From CAYPJE01 sp964410945 (GTDB taxonomy: Bacteria > Fidelibacterota > Marinisomatia > Marinisomatales > TCS56): a stretch of 64,000 bases of DNA. Position 1 is the first letter of the stretch. Every line of letters begins with the position of its first letter. This document shows positions 1 to 9,509 of this stretch, in pieces. A model generated the notes under the pieces. It ran no database searches. It had not been told where the DNA came from and was given only the letters and a program-made list of their open reading frames with translations. The position numbers and the translations under genes were made by a program. The DNA is taken from the NCBI GenBank assembly GCA_964410945.1, contig CAYPJE010000002.1, forward strand, positions 62,001 through 126,000, written 5' to 3'.

Positions 1-1
1 G

Positions 2-400
2 TTAGTCGATGAATTTGAGGATAAAAAAGTGGTAATGGCCACGGCGGCGGAACAGAAACTCGATGCTGGTGATCTGGTTAATCCCAATGTAGTGAAGGTT
101 TTTCTGGATCATAACTCGGATGCGGTGGAATTCCAGCGGCTGGTTCCCGATGCCATGATGGGTGGCTGTTATCGCCATCTGGGAATCTATGCTTTTCGCA
201 AGCCTATTCTGATGGGTTTTGTCAAACTGCCCATGAGCCCGGGAGAACGGCAGCATTATCTGGAACAATTACGCGCCCTTGATAACGGTATCCCGATCCG
301 GGTGATCCTCACCGACCAGCATTCATACGGGGTTGATACCAAGGAGGATCTGGAACGGGTTGCCGAAATAATGTCACTATCAGCTAACACAACAAACTGA
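2..400 (+). CDS. kdsB: 3-deoxy-manno-octulosonate cytidylyltransferase, C-terminal part
   Basis: This is the 3' end of a gene that begins before the window; the frame is open from base 2. KdsB activates Kdo with CTP to give CMP-Kdo for the LPS inner core, in the cytoplasm. The visible 132 residues carry family hallmarks: VMATAA, then NPNVVKVFLD, the HLGIYAFRK segment, and an ending of the type LDNGIPIRVILT. The gene lies 19 bases before pyrG, which makes the CTP it uses, and close to kdsA, kdsC and kdsD, which make Kdo, so the context supports the call. An internal GTG at 29 is not the start, because homologous sequence continues upstream of it. Confidence 0.93.
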   Translation, partial: LVDEFEDKKVVMATAAEQKLDAGDLVNPNVVKVFLDHNSDAVEFQRLVPDAMMGGCYRHLGIYAFRKPILMGFVKLPMSPGERQHYLEQLRALDNGIPIRVILTDQHSYGVDTKEDLERVAEIMSLSANTTN

Positions 401-419
401 GGAAATCGCTGGAGGAAAA

Positions 420-2042
420 ATGACCAGACCGGTCAAATACATATTCGTGCTTGGGGGGGTAATATCCGGGCTGGGAAAAGGAATTGCGGCTGCTTCAATA
501 GGCTATCTGCTTAAAAATTCCGGATTGCGGGTGACGATCCTGAAACTGGATCCCTATCTGAACGTTGATCCGGGCACCATGAACCCGTATCAGCATGGTG
601 AAGTATTCGTTCTGGATGATGGTTCGGAAACCGACCTGGATCTGGGACATTATGAACGTTTTATAGATATTGATATGTCCAAGCACAATAATGCTACTAC
701 GGGACAGATATACAGTACTGTTATCGAAAGGGAGCGGGCTGGTGATTACCTGGGAGCCACGATTCAGGTGATTCCCCATATTACCAATGAGATTAAGGCC
801 CGCATCAAGGCCGTTAATACGCCCAAGCGCTATGATGTGGTTATCTGCGAGGTGGGTGGTACGGTCGGTGATATTGAAAGTCTGCCCTTCCTGGAAGCGA
901 TCCGCCAGTTATCGGTGGAGGTTGGGTACCATAATCACCTGATCGTCCATGTTACCCTGGTACCATACGTAAAGGCCAGCGAAGAACTGAAGACCAAACC
1001 AACCCAGCATTCGGTGATGCGTCTGCGGGAAATTGGTTTATCCCCTGATATAATTCTCTGCCGCTCTGAATATCCTATCGATCGCTCAACGAGAAATAAA
1101 ATTGCCCTGTTCTGTAACGTAGCACCGGACCATGTGATTGAAGGGACAGAAGTAAAGAGTATTTATGAAGTACCGCTGGTATTCCATCAGCAAAAGGTGG
1201 GAGAGATTGTTGCCGAGCGGCTGAAATTTGATAAGTTACCCGACATTGGCGAGCTGGAATCCTTCATGGACAGCTATCGGAACCCTGACCATGAGGTAAC
1301 GATTGCCATGTGTGGCAAATATACCGCCCTGCCCGATGCCTACAAAAGCGTTCTGGAATCCTTCATCCACGCCGGTGTGGAAAACCAGGCCCAGGTCAAT
1401 CTGAAATGGGTTGATACGGAGAAAATCGAATCCGATGAAGATGCCGCCCGGATCTTCAAAAATGTTAACGGTATTCTAATCCTGCCGGGATTCGGTTCCC
1501 GGGGTTCGGAAGGAAAAATTCTGGCTTCGAAATATGCTCGTGAGCAGCAGATTCCCTTCCTGGGAATCTGCCTGGGTCTGCAATGCGCTGTAATCGATTT
1601 TGCCCGCCATGTCTGCGGACTGGCTGGTGCCAACAGCACCGAGTTTGATCCCGATACCCGTTATCCGGTAATCGACCTGATGGAATCTCAGCGGGCCATC
1701 AAAGCCAAGGGCGGTACCATGCGGCTGGGAGCATATGATTGCCAGATCACAGCTGGTTCAAATGCCTATACCGCTTATCGTACCCATAATATTTCCGAAC
1801 GTCATCGCCATCGCTGGGAGGTGAATAATCGCTACCGCAATCGACTGGAAAAAAATGGAATGAAATTTCCCGGCATCAACCCGGAGCTGAACCTGGTGGA
1901 AATAGTGGAGCTGCCGAACCATCCCTGGTTCGTGGCCGGCCAGTTTCATCCGGAGCTTAAAAGCCGTGTAAACCGCGCTCACCCCCTGTTCAGGGATTTT
2001 ATAGGAGCAGCCGTGGTTCATAAAACCGGGGAAATGGCTTGA
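420..2042 (+). CDS. pyrG: CTP synthase
   Basis: PyrG makes CTP from UTP, ATP and glutamine. The 540-aa product has the usual length and two-domain plan. The N-terminal synthetase domain carries the GGVISGLGKG nucleotide-binding motif and the DPYLN and EVGGTVGDIES segments. The C-terminal class I glutamine amidotransferase domain has the nucleophile cysteine in GICLG and the HPE of the catalytic triad near the end. The ATG at 420 follows a GGAGG ribosome site. Its position between kdsB and kdsA is a common arrangement that couples CTP supply to CMP-Kdo synthesis. The stop overlaps or abuts the kdsA start, so the two are probably co-transcribed. Nothing unusual was seen. Confidence 0.98.
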   Translation: MTRPVKYIFVLGGVISGLGKGIAAASIGYLLKNSGLRVTILKLDPYLNVDPGTMNPYQHGEVFVLDDGSETDLDLGHYERFIDIDMSKHNNATTGQIYSTVIERERAGDYLGATIQVIPHITNEIKARIKAVNTPKRYDVVICEVGGTVGDIESLPFLEAIRQLSVEVGYHNHLIVHVTLVPYVKASEELKTKPTQHSVMRLREIGLSPDIILCRSEYPIDRSTRNKIALFCNVAPDHVIEGTEVKSIYEVPLVFHQQKVGEIVAERLKFDKLPDIGELESFMDSYRNPDHEVTIAMCGKYTALPDAYKSVLESFIHAGVENQAQVNLKWVDTEKIESDEDAARIFKNVNGILILPGFGSRGSEGKILASKYAREQQIPFLGICLGLQCAVIDFARHVCGLAGANSTEFDPDTRYPVIDLMESQRAIKAKGGTMRLGAYDCQITAGSNAYTAYRTHNISERHRHRWEVNNRYRNRLEKNGMKFPGINPELNLVEIVELPNHPWFVAGQFHPELKSRVNRAHPLFRDFIGAAVVHKTGEMA

Positions 2043-2044
2043 AT

Positions 2045-2899
2045 ATGGTACGGAATATCAAAGTTGGCCCGGTTGCCTTTGGTGCTTCCGATCTAGCATT
2101 TATTGCCGGCCCCTGTGTAATTGAAAGCCGGGATCATACTTTACGTATGGCTGAAGCTCTGCAAAAGATCGCTGAGAAAGTGGGCGTACCATTCGTCTTT
2201 AAAGCCTCTTTTGATAAAGCCAACCGTACTTCCGGGAAAGCCTATCGCGGTCCGGGTCTGGAAGATGGGCTGTCCATGCTGTTGGCAGTAAAATCTGAGT
2301 TGGACCTGCCCCTGCTGACCGATATACATATTCCCGATCAGGCGGTAGCCGTTGCTGAGGTAGTTGATATTATTCAGATACCGGCCTTCCTGTGCCGCCA
2401 GTCCGACCTGTTGCAGGCAGCAGCCGGTACGGGAAAAATTGTGAATGTTAAAAAAGGCCAGTTTCTGGCCCCGGCTGACATGAAAAATGTGGTGTCAAAA
2501 TTAAGCGATGCCGGTTGTGATGACATTCTCCTGACTGAGCGGGGTGCTCAGTTTGGCTATAATAATCTGGTCAGTGATATGCGTGCGATTCCAATCATGC
2601 GGAAATTCGGTTATCCGGTAATATTCGATGCCACCCATAGTGCCCAGTTGCCGGGGGGGGCGGGAGATACCACAGCCGGGCAGCGGGAATATATTCCGGT
2701 TGTAGCCCAGGCTGCCATTGCCGCCGGTTGCGATGGTATTTTCATGGAAGTGCATGATAATCCTGGGCTGGCCCTGTCTGATGCAACCACTCAGTGGCCG
2801 CTGGATAATCTGGAACAATTATTAATAAACCTTAAAAAGATTCGGACGGTTACCTGGGATCTTCTGAACCGGAATGATCAATCTGTGGAAAGCGTTTAA
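2045..2899 (+). CDS. kdsA: 3-deoxy-8-phosphooctulonate synthase
   Basis: KdsA condenses phosphoenolpyruvate with arabinose-5-phosphate to give Kdo-8-phosphate. The product of about 284 aa has the family landmarks GPCVIESRDH, FKASFDKANR, LTDIH, the CRQ(S/T)DLL segment, NVKKGQF and the late DATHS and EVHDNP motifs. A TTG at 2039 would overlap pyrG by 4 bases. I prefer the ATG at 2045, which sits about 11 bases after GGGGAAA, but the TTG start cannot be excluded. It is followed after 2 bases by kdsC and then by kdsD, so three consecutive steps of Kdo synthesis are in order. Confidence 0.96.
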   Translation: MVRNIKVGPVAFGASDLAFIAGPCVIESRDHTLRMAEALQKIAEKVGVPFVFKASFDKANRTSGKAYRGPGLEDGLSMLLAVKSELDLPLLTDIHIPDQAVAVAEVVDIIQIPAFLCRQSDLLQAAAGTGKIVNVKKGQFLAPADMKNVVSKLSDAGCDDILLTERGAQFGYNNLVSDMRAIPIMRKFGYPVIFDATHSAQLPGGAGDTTAGQREYIPVVAQAAIAAGCDGIFMEVHDNPGLALSDATTQWPLDNLEQLLINLKKIRTVTWDLLNRNDQSVESV

Positions 2900-2901
2900 T
2901 T

Positions 2902-3444
2902 GTGAATGAGATAGACCGGCTGAAACGGCTTACTGCCGTAAAAATGATTATTTTTGATGTTGATGGAGTACTGACGGACGGAACGATTTACAAAGGCACC
3001 GGCGATCAGGAATTCAAGCAATTCAGTGTTCTGGATGGGTTGGGTTTTTTCCTGGCTCAGGCAGGCGGATTGAAAATTGCGTTAATATCCGGACGTTATT
3101 CTCCGGCTACCGAAGCGCGGGTAAAAGAATTGAGTTTTGATGCAGTCTATAACGGTGCGGTCAATAAACTTAAGCCCTATGAGGAATTGAAAAAGAAATT
3201 CGGGTACGGTGATGAAAACATAGCCTATGTCGGTGATGACCTGATCGATATTCCGGTGATGGAAAAAGTCGGTTTCCCGGTTGCCGTGGCTAATGCTCAG
3301 GACCTGGCTAAGCAGGCTGCGGCTTATACCACCCGGCAAAAAGGCGGTAATGGTGCTGCCCGTGAAGTTATCGATCTGGTGTTGACTGCTCAGAATAAGT
3401 ATGATCTGGCATACCAGCGCCTGAGAAAAGAACGTTATGAATAA
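2902..3444 (+). CDS. kdsC: 3-deoxy-8-phosphooctulonate phosphatase (HAD family)
   Basis: KdsC removes phosphate from Kdo-8-phosphate. The 180-aa protein is a minimal capless HAD phosphatase of normal length for KdsC. Motif I is FDVDGVLTDG with both catalytic aspartates. The second motif lies in ALISGR, and the late metal-binding motif is YVGDDLIDIPVM. A typical C-terminal PVAVANA segment and a GGNGAAREV tail follow; this Gly-rich tail is characteristic of KdsC. Translation starts at GTG 2902, two bases after the kdsA stop. The end overlaps kdsD by 8 bases, indicating an operon. Confidence 0.95.
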   Translation: MNEIDRLKRLTAVKMIIFDVDGVLTDGTIYKGTGDQEFKQFSVLDGLGFFLAQAGGLKIALISGRYSPATEARVKELSFDAVYNGAVNKLKPYEELKKKFGYGDENIAYVGDDLIDIPVMEKVGFPVAVANAQDLAKQAAAYTTRQKGGNGAAREVIDLVLTAQNKYDLAYQRLRKERYE

Positions 3445-4426
3445 AAAATTAACCAAGGCAAGTATTGAGATCGGCCGGCGGGCAATCAGTATCGAAACCG
3501 AATCGCTACAGACTTTGCTTGACCGGATCGACGAATCATTCGCCCAGGCCGTTGATGCAATTCTCAATTGTCGTGGCCGGGTAATTGTTACCGGAATGGG
3601 GAAAGCCGGTCTGATCGCTCAGAAAATTGCTTCAACCCTGGCCAGTACCGGGACACCAGCCAGTTTTATCCACCCCGGCGATGCCCTGCATGGCGACCTG
3701 GGGATGGTAACCAGGGACGATGCCATTATTGCCATGTCCAACAGTGGTGAAACCGATGAGGTTCTGGAAATTGTCTATGCTGTTAAACGGATGGGCTTGA
3801 AAGTAATTGCCCTGGCCGGACGAGTGAATTCATCCCTGGGACGCTTGTCTGATATCCTGCTGGACACATCCGTGGCCCGGGAAGCCGGGAATTTGAATCT
3901 GGTGCCAACTGCCAGTACTACAGCAATGCTGGCCATGGGGGATGCCATCGCAGTAGCCCTCTATGAATCCAAAGGATTCAAACATGAAGATTTCGCCTCT
4001 CTCCATCCCAGTGGAAATTTGGGCAAGAAACTGCTGCTGAAAGTCAAGCATGTAATGCATACAAAGGATGAAATACCACTGGTAAGTAACAATACCAATG
4101 TGCGCGATGCCCTGTTTGCCATTTCCGCCAAAGGTCTTGGTGTAACCGGTGTGATAAATGATGAAGGTGTCATGGTTGGTATTATCACCGATGGTGATAT
4201 ACGCCGCGGATTTGAGAAAGGCAGTAAGGAAATATTCGATCAGCCGGCGGAAATCCTTATGACCAAAAATCCACTCTGGATTAACCAGGAAATGCTGGCC
4301 CTGGAAGCTCTGGAGGTAATGGAAAATCACAGTATTACCAGTCTTTTTGTCCAGAATGATTCCAAGAACGGCCACCCGGTGGGAGTGGTGCACATCCACG
4401 ATATTCTGAAGAGCGGTATAATCTGA
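3437..4426 (+). CDS. kdsD: arabinose-5-phosphate isomerase (KpsF/GutQ family)
   Basis: KdsD converts ribulose-5-phosphate to arabinose-5-phosphate, the sugar substrate of KdsA. The 329-aa protein has an N-terminal SIS domain (about residues 35-180, with GMGKAG, the STGTPA segment, HPGDALHGDLG and SNSGETDEV) and two C-terminal CBS domains (about 205-325), the standard KpsF/GutQ layout. The LHPSGNLGKKL segment links the two parts. The start at 3437 overlaps kdsC by 8 bases. With kdsA, kdsC and kdsB it gives a full Kdo pathway from ribulose-5-phosphate in one cluster. Confidence 0.96.
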   Translation: MNKKLTKASIEIGRRAISIETESLQTLLDRIDESFAQAVDAILNCRGRVIVTGMGKAGLIAQKIASTLASTGTPASFIHPGDALHGDLGMVTRDDAIIAMSNSGETDEVLEIVYAVKRMGLKVIALAGRVNSSLGRLSDILLDTSVAREAGNLNLVPTASTTAMLAMGDAIAVALYESKGFKHEDFASLHPSGNLGKKLLLKVKHVMHTKDEIPLVSNNTNVRDALFAISAKGLGVTGVINDEGVMVGIITDGDIRRGFEKGSKEIFDQPAEILMTKNPLWINQEMLALEALEVMENHSITSLFVQNDSKNGHPVGVVHIHDILKSGII

Positions 4427-4438
4427 TAATCAATTGCC

Positions 4439-4987
4439 ATGATCCGGACCATAATCAAAAACCATGCTTATCTAATTCTGATCATTCTGGTCGGGTGCTC
4501 GGAAACAGAAAATATCAATGAAGGTATTTCCCGTGAAGGTCTGCCGGAACAGGAAAGCTGGAATACAACCATCATCCTGACCAGGCAGGGATCCAAGCAG
4601 GCCATAATAAATGCCGGACATCTGCAAAAGTATAGCGAACGTCAATTCACTATTTTGGATGACAGTGTAACCGTTGATTTCTTTGATCCAGACGAAGTTC
4701 ACACATCTTTATTGATTTCCGACCTGGCTGAAATTGACCAGAAATCGGATTATATGCGTGCCATCGGGAATGTGGTTGTTATTTCCGACAGCGGCGTTAC
4801 CCTGTTTACCGATACCCTGGATTGGGACGCGGTCAATGAATATGTATACACCGATGATTCGGTGATGATTACCACTGAAGCCAGTGATACCCTGTACGGG
4901 GTTGGTTTTGAATCGGATGCCAGCCTTGACCACTGGAAGATCACCCAGCCAACCGGGGTAACCGAGCGAGGGATGGATGAACAATAA
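4439..4987 (+). CDS. lptC: LPS export protein LptC-like (lipoprotein-type N-terminus)
   Basis: LptC links the inner-membrane LptBFG transporter to the periplasmic LPS bridge. The 182-aa product starts with a short hydrophobic stretch ending in a possible lipobox (LVGC, Cys about residue 20), then a beta-rich region with repeated short strands of the OstA/LptC type (for example RAIGNVVVISDSG and TLFTDTLDW). Sequence similarity by eye is modest, so the call leans on length, the membrane anchor and position: it follows the kds genes and overlaps lptB by 11 bases. A cysteine-anchored rather than transmembrane LptC is found in several FCB bacteria. Confidence 0.8.
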   Translation: MIRTIIKNHAYLILIILVGCSETENINEGISREGLPEQESWNTTIILTRQGSKQAIINAGHLQKYSERQFTILDDSVTVDFFDPDEVHTSLLISDLAEIDQKSDYMRAIGNVVVISDSGVTLFTDTLDWDAVNEYVYTDDSVMITTEASDTLYGVGFESDASLDHWKITQPTGVTERGMDEQ

Positions 4988-5714
4988 TCACACTGTTTTA
5001 CGGGCGGAAGGGTTATACAAACGCTACGGTAAGCGGATGGTGGTCAGCGATGTGGCTATTCAGGTCAAGAAGGGTGAAATAGTCGGGCTGCTGGGGCCTA
5101 ACGGGGCTGGTAAAACAACAACTTTTTATATGATCACAGGTATGATCAAACCGACCCGGGGACATATTTATCTTGATGATCAGCGGATAACCGATTTTGC
5201 CATGTACAAACGGGCCCGTAACGGAATCGGGTATCTGAGCCAGGAACCTTCGATTTTTGGTAAACTGTCAGTTGAGGATAATTTAAAGCTGGTTCTGGAA
5301 ATGACGGGTCTTAGCAAGCAGGAACGGCAAGCTAAGATAGATGGGCTGTTAAAGGACCTTTCGGTTGAGCGCCTGCGAAAAAACAAGGGTTTCAACCTTT
5401 CCGGTGGCGAACGCCGGAGAGTTGAGATCTGCCGGGCACTGGCTATGGATCCTGATTTCATCCTGCTGGATGAGCCATTTGCCGGTGTCGATCCGATCGC
5501 GGTTGAAGATATTCAGTCCATAGTCCATTCTTTGAAGGACCGCAATATTGGTGTATTGATCACCGATCATAATGTACGGGAAACCCTGTCAATTACCGAC
5601 CGGTCGTATTTATTATTCGATGGTAAAATCCTGAAATCCGGTGATTCAAATTTCCTCGCCAATGATAAAGAGGCCCGTAAACTGTATTTAGGCGAACGAT
5701 TCAGGTTAGACTGA
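4977..5714 (+). CDS. lptB: LPS export ABC transporter ATP-binding protein
   Basis: LptB is the cytoplasmic ATPase that powers LPS extraction from the inner membrane. The 245-aa sequence has Walker A (GPNGAGKTT), the Q-loop region followed by GYLSQEPSIF, a signature LSGGERRR, Walker B (FILLDEPFAGVDP) and the switch histidine in LITDHNVRETL. The GYLSQE/FxKLSVEDN combination and the FAGVDPIAV segment are characteristic of LptB rather than of general ABC ATPases. It overlaps the lptC-like gene by 11 bases and rpoN by one base (TGATG), so all three are likely translated from one message. Confidence 0.95.
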   Translation: MNNNHTVLRAEGLYKRYGKRMVVSDVAIQVKKGEIVGLLGPNGAGKTTTFYMITGMIKPTRGHIYLDDQRITDFAMYKRARNGIGYLSQEPSIFGKLSVEDNLKLVLEMTGLSKQERQAKIDGLLKDLSVERLRKNKGFNLSGGERRRVEICRALAMDPDFILLDEPFAGVDPIAVEDIQSIVHSLKDRNIGVLITDHNVRETLSITDRSYLLFDGKILKSGDSNFLANDKEARKLYLGERFRLD

Positions 5715-7072
5715 TGCCAAGACTGGAACAACGATTAGAACAGAAACAGATTCTCGCTCCCCAGCAGATTTTACAGGCCTCCCTGCTTCAAATTCCAATG
5801 GCGAACCTGGAACAGAAGATTCTTGAGGAACTAGAGGTTAATCCGGTTCTGGAACAGATTGAACCGGAATTAAGTGGACCGGAAAAAACCGAGACCAGTG
5901 AATCCTCCGATGATGAAATCGATTGGGATTCGATGCTGAATGATCCCGATCATTATACGGCGCCGAATACCTATGATGCCAGTAAAGAAGATGTTGATAT
6001 CCCCCTGCCGGACCGGCAGGATTTTATGGATGGTTTGATCAACCAATTAAATATTTATGATCTGACAGACTGGGAAAGAATGGTAGTCGAGGAGATCATC
6101 TGGAATCTGGATGAGCATGGTTACCTTGGCATGGACACCGTACTGCTGGCCGATCGTTTCGAAACCAGCGAGGAAAAGATAGAGAAACTGCTCAATCTGG
6201 TCCAACATCTGGAACCGCGGGGAATCGGCGCGCGTTCGTTACAGGAATGCATAACCCTTCAACTGGAAGATCATCCGGAAACATTGGCCTATAAAATTGT
6301 TACCGGACATTTTGACGATTTTGCCAATCGCAGATATAATAATATTAAAAATGCCCTGGGCTGCACCACTGATGAACTGTCTGAAGCAATGAGCGTAATT
6401 GCCCGTCTTAATCCCCGCCCCGGTGAAGGAAAAATGGGGCTTGGGAGCCATGTGGTTGTTCCCGATGTTACCATCCGTGAGCAGGACGGACACTGGATAA
6501 TTGTTACCAATGACAACTGGTTGCCGGATTTAAATATCAGTTCGTCGTACATCCAGATGTTGAAAGAGAAACACCAGCCGGAAGTGCTGCAGTATGTGAA
6601 GCAGAAAGTCGATTCAGCACAGTGGTTCATTCAGGCCATCCATCAGCGCCGCCGGACTATGGTAGCCGTAATGCAGGCTATCATAAATAAACAGCCGGAT
6701 TTCTTCCGCAGTGAAGATCGTCAATTACGTCCGATGAAATTGCAGGATATCGCTGATGAGATCAAGATGGATATTTCCACAATCAGTCGTGCCACGCGCG
6801 GCAAGTATGTGGATACTCCATTTGGAATTTTTGAGTTGAAATCATTTTTCACCGAAGGGATTGCCCTTCAGGATGGCCGCGAGGTAAGTAATCAGATAAT
6901 TAAGGATACCCTGAAAGAAATTATTGACGGTGAGGATCACCAGAAACCATATAACGATGAACAGATCGTTGAAATATTGAAACAACGCGGTTTTCCCGTT
7001 GCCCGGAGAACCGTGGCTAAATACCGGGAGCAGTTGAAGCTGCCGGTGGCGCGTTTGCGCAAGCAACTTTAG
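5714..7072 (+). CDS. rpoN: RNA polymerase sigma-54 factor
   Basis: RpoN directs RNA polymerase to -24/-12 promoters that need an enhancer-binding ATPase. The 452-aa protein has the three known regions: a Gln-rich N-terminal region I (residues 1-50, with LAPQQILQASLLQIP), an acidic linker (about 55-95) and the core-binding plus DNA-binding region, ending in the diagnostic RpoN box ARRTVAKYRE near residue 435. It sits directly after lptB, a gene order seen in many bacteria. No sigma-54 activator is in this window, so its targets cannot be told from here. Confidence 0.97.
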   Translation: MPRLEQRLEQKQILAPQQILQASLLQIPMANLEQKILEELEVNPVLEQIEPELSGPEKTETSESSDDEIDWDSMLNDPDHYTAPNTYDASKEDVDIPLPDRQDFMDGLINQLNIYDLTDWERMVVEEIIWNLDEHGYLGMDTVLLADRFETSEEKIEKLLNLVQHLEPRGIGARSLQECITLQLEDHPETLAYKIVTGHFDDFANRRYNNIKNALGCTTDELSEAMSVIARLNPRPGEGKMGLGSHVVVPDVTIREQDGHWIIVTNDNWLPDLNISSSYIQMLKEKHQPEVLQYVKQKVDSAQWFIQAIHQRRRTMVAVMQAIINKQPDFFRSEDRQLRPMKLQDIADEIKMDISTISRATRGKYVDTPFGIFELKSFFTEGIALQDGREVSNQIIKDTLKEIIDGEDHQKPYNDEQIVEILKQRGFPVARRTVAKYREQLKLPVARLRKQL

Positions 7073-7107
7073 TTAATTAATATCCCCCAAAGAAAGGAGC
7101 GGATAGT

Positions 7108-8082
7108 ATGGCTTATCGTAAAATTATTATCGGTGACCGGGAATATAAGGTGCCGGATAAATTATTTACGCTGGGAGTGATCCCGATTGTTTTGATCGCC
7201 CTGGGTCTGTGGCTGGCAACCGGCATCTATGTGGTTGGTCCGGATGAAGTGGGTGTTATCAGAACCTTTGGTAAGGCGACCCGGGTTTCCCAGTCTGGAT
7301 TGAACTGGCATTTTCCCTACCCGATTGAAGTGGCCGATATCCCTAAAGTTACTGAGGTTAAACGGATTGAAATCGGATTTCGGACCGTTGGTAAGGATGG
7401 CTATCGGAAATACAGTCGCGAAAGCCTGATGCTGACCGGTGACGAGAATATCGTCGATGCGGAAATGATAGCCCAGTACAAGATCAAGGATCCCCAGGCA
7501 TACCTGTTCAATTTTGTCAAACCGGAGATTACGGTTCGTGAGGCAGCAGAAGCCAGTCTGCGAACCACGATCGGCAAACATAAAATAGACGAGGCCCTGA
7601 CCGACGGAAAGTTGATTATTCAGGAAGAGACCAGGGATTTACTGCAGAACACTCTTGATAAATATGATACTGGTATCCAGGTCGTAGCCGTTCAGTTGCA
7701 GGCAGTGGCTCCTCCGGCCCAGGTTTCGGCGGCCTTTAAGGATGTTGCTTCCGCCAAAGAGGATAAAAACAGAAAGATCAACCAGGCCGAAGGATATCGT
7801 AACGATGTGATTCCTAAAGCACGCGGTGCCGCCCAGGCGCAGATCGAAGAAGCACAGGGTTATATGGAAGCCCGGATCAAGCGGGCTGAAGGTGACGCGG
7901 CCAAATTCTCTGCTATTTTGAAAGAATACCGGAAAGCAAAAGGGGTTACTGAAACACGGTTGTACCTGGAAACAATGGAAGAAATCCTGCCGGGTATCAA
8001 TAAATATATTGTACCCGATGAAGGGGGAGGGAACCTGATCAACCTCTTGAACCTGAATCAGCAGGAAGGAGGCACGAAATGA
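7108..8082 (+). CDS. hflK: FtsH protease modulator HflK
   Basis: HflK is a membrane-anchored SPFH/band 7 protein that with HflC forms a large periplasmic cage around the FtsH protease. The 324-aa product has one N-terminal transmembrane segment (about residues 22-45), then the band 7 domain beginning GIYVVGPDEVGVIRTFGK, and a charged alpha-helical region with AQAQIEEAQGY and RAEGDA repeats typical of HflK. AAAGGAG precedes the ATG at 7108. It overlaps hflC by 4 bases (ATGA). The Gly/Asn-rich N-terminus of proteobacterial HflK is absent; the short version is common outside that phylum. Confidence 0.93.
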   Translation: MAYRKIIIGDREYKVPDKLFTLGVIPIVLIALGLWLATGIYVVGPDEVGVIRTFGKATRVSQSGLNWHFPYPIEVADIPKVTEVKRIEIGFRTVGKDGYRKYSRESLMLTGDENIVDAEMIAQYKIKDPQAYLFNFVKPEITVREAAEASLRTTIGKHKIDEALTDGKLIIQEETRDLLQNTLDKYDTGIQVVAVQLQAVAPPAQVSAAFKDVASAKEDKNRKINQAEGYRNDVIPKARGAAQAQIEEAQGYMEARIKRAEGDAAKFSAILKEYRKAKGVTETRLYLETMEEILPGINKYIVPDEGGGNLINLLNLNQQEGGTK

Positions 8083-8930
8083 AGCGCTTTTTAACTGTTA
8101 TAATTGTATTGGTCTTACTGATCCTGGCCACCGGAATTTTCACAGTTGATGAAAAGGAACAGGTAGTCATCCTGCAATTTGGTAAACCGGTTCGGACAAT
8201 ACAAAGTCCCGGCCTGCATTTTAAAATTCCCTATCCAGTTCAAGAACTGGTCGTTTTCGATGATCGCCTGTTGGAATACGATTCCCCACCGGAAGAAATC
8301 CTCAGTAAGGATAAGAAAACCCTGATCGTCGATAATTATGTCCGCTGGCGGATTGTCGATCCATTATTATTCCTGCAGACGGTACAGGCAATTCCCACAG
8401 CTCTGACGCGTTTAGATGACATTGTTTATTCTGAGTTACGTCAGGAGCTTGGTACACACGATATGGTTGAAATCATTACTGAAAATCGTGAGTATATCAT
8501 GGAGGTCGTAACCAAGGCCAGCAGTGAATCCACAGCTGATTACGGGATCGAGGTGATCGATGTCCGTATCCGCCGGGTGGACCTGCCGGAGGAGAATGAA
8601 GCATCGATTTATGCCCGGATGGAAGCCGAGCGAAATCGCCAGGCCAATAAATTCCGGTCTGAAGGTGAAGAGGAAGCTCAGAAAATCCGTGCTGCCACCG
8701 ATAAGGAACGGACGATTATTCTGGCCGATGCCTACAAGCAGGCTGAAGAAATCCGTGGTAACGGCGATGCGCGGGCAATCGATATCTATGCCCAGGCTTT
8801 TTCATCCGATCCGGCCTTCTATGAATTTCAGCGTACGCTGGAAGCCTACAAATCAATTCTGGATGATCAGACCACGGTGGTTTTACCGGCCGATTCGAAA
8901 TTATTCAAATTGCTGGAGCAAGGCCATTAG
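8079..8930 (+). CDS. hflC: FtsH protease modulator HflC
   Basis: This is the partner of HflK in the HflKC complex that modulates FtsH. The 283-aa protein starts with a transmembrane helix (about residues 4-23), followed by FTVDEKEQVVILQFGKPV, the typical opening of the HflC band 7 domain. Further on, DNYVRWRI, the ARMEAERNRQA helix, the EEEAQKIRA segment and the DARAIDIYAQAF motif match the family. The start overlaps the hflK stop by 4 bases, which suits stoichiometric production. It is followed after 33 bases by hslV, so membrane and cytoplasmic quality-control proteases are neighbours. Confidence 0.93.
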   Translation: MKRFLTVIIVLVLLILATGIFTVDEKEQVVILQFGKPVRTIQSPGLHFKIPYPVQELVVFDDRLLEYDSPPEEILSKDKKTLIVDNYVRWRIVDPLLFLQTVQAIPTALTRLDDIVYSELRQELGTHDMVEIITENREYIMEVVTKASSESTADYGIEVIDVRIRRVDLPEENEASIYARMEAERNRQANKFRSEGEEEAQKIRAATDKERTIILADAYKQAEEIRGNGDARAIDIYAQAFSSDPAFYEFQRTLEAYKSILDDQTTVVLPADSKLFKLLEQGH

Positions 8931-8963
8931 ACTACTGACAGGATAAATATTTAAGGAAAACTG

Positions 8964-9509
8964 ATGGAAAAATTATTCCGTGCCACCACGATATTGGGGG
9001 TACGCACACGGGGTACCGTTGCCCTGGGGGGGGATGGCCAGGTCACGTTTGGCGATATGGCCCTGAAGCAAAAAGCGGTTAAAGTCCGCAAATTCGAACT
9101 GGAAACCGGACAGGTTCTGGGAGGATTTGCCGGCGCCGCTGCCGATGCCCTTACCCTGTTCGAGAAATTTGAGAAAAAACTGGAAGAATACGATGGCGAT
9201 CTGCGCCGGTCGGTAGTGGAACTGGCCAAGGAATGGCGGACCGATAAATACCTCCGTAATCTGGATGCGCTGCTGGCCCTGATGGACCGTAGGAGCAGCT
9301 TTATAGTCTCCGGTGATGGTAATGTTATTGAACCGGACGGGCCGATCATAGCAATTGGATCGGGTGGTGGATTTGCCCAGGCGGCGGCGGCAGCTTTTTT
9401 AAAAAGCACCAAACTGGAAGCCCTGGAGATCGTAAAGAAATCCCTGAAAATCGCCGCCGAATTGTGTATTTATACCAATGATTCCATCACCGTTCTGGAG
9501 GTGGAATGA
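8964..9509 (+). CDS. hslV: ATP-dependent protease subunit HslV (ClpQ)
   Basis: HslV is the proteasome-like peptidase of the HslUV machine; it forms a double hexamer in the cytoplasm. The 181-aa sequence contains ATTILGVRTRG followed by VALGGDGQVTFGD, the N-terminal nucleophile region. The catalytic threonine would be Thr8 after removal of a seven-residue propeptide. The GSGGGFAQAAA segment and the ending ICIYTND are also typical. A run of eight G residues lies in the GGDG region (about 9025-9033), which matters only if sequencing quality is in doubt. The stop overlaps the hslU start by 4 bases. Confidence 0.97.
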   Translation: MEKLFRATTILGVRTRGTVALGGDGQVTFGDMALKQKAVKVRKFELETGQVLGGFAGAAADALTLFEKFEKKLEEYDGDLRRSVVELAKEWRTDKYLRNLDALLALMDRRSSFIVSGDGNVIEPDGPIIAIGSGGGFAQAAAAAFLKSTKLEALEIVKKSLKIAAELCIYTNDSITVLEVE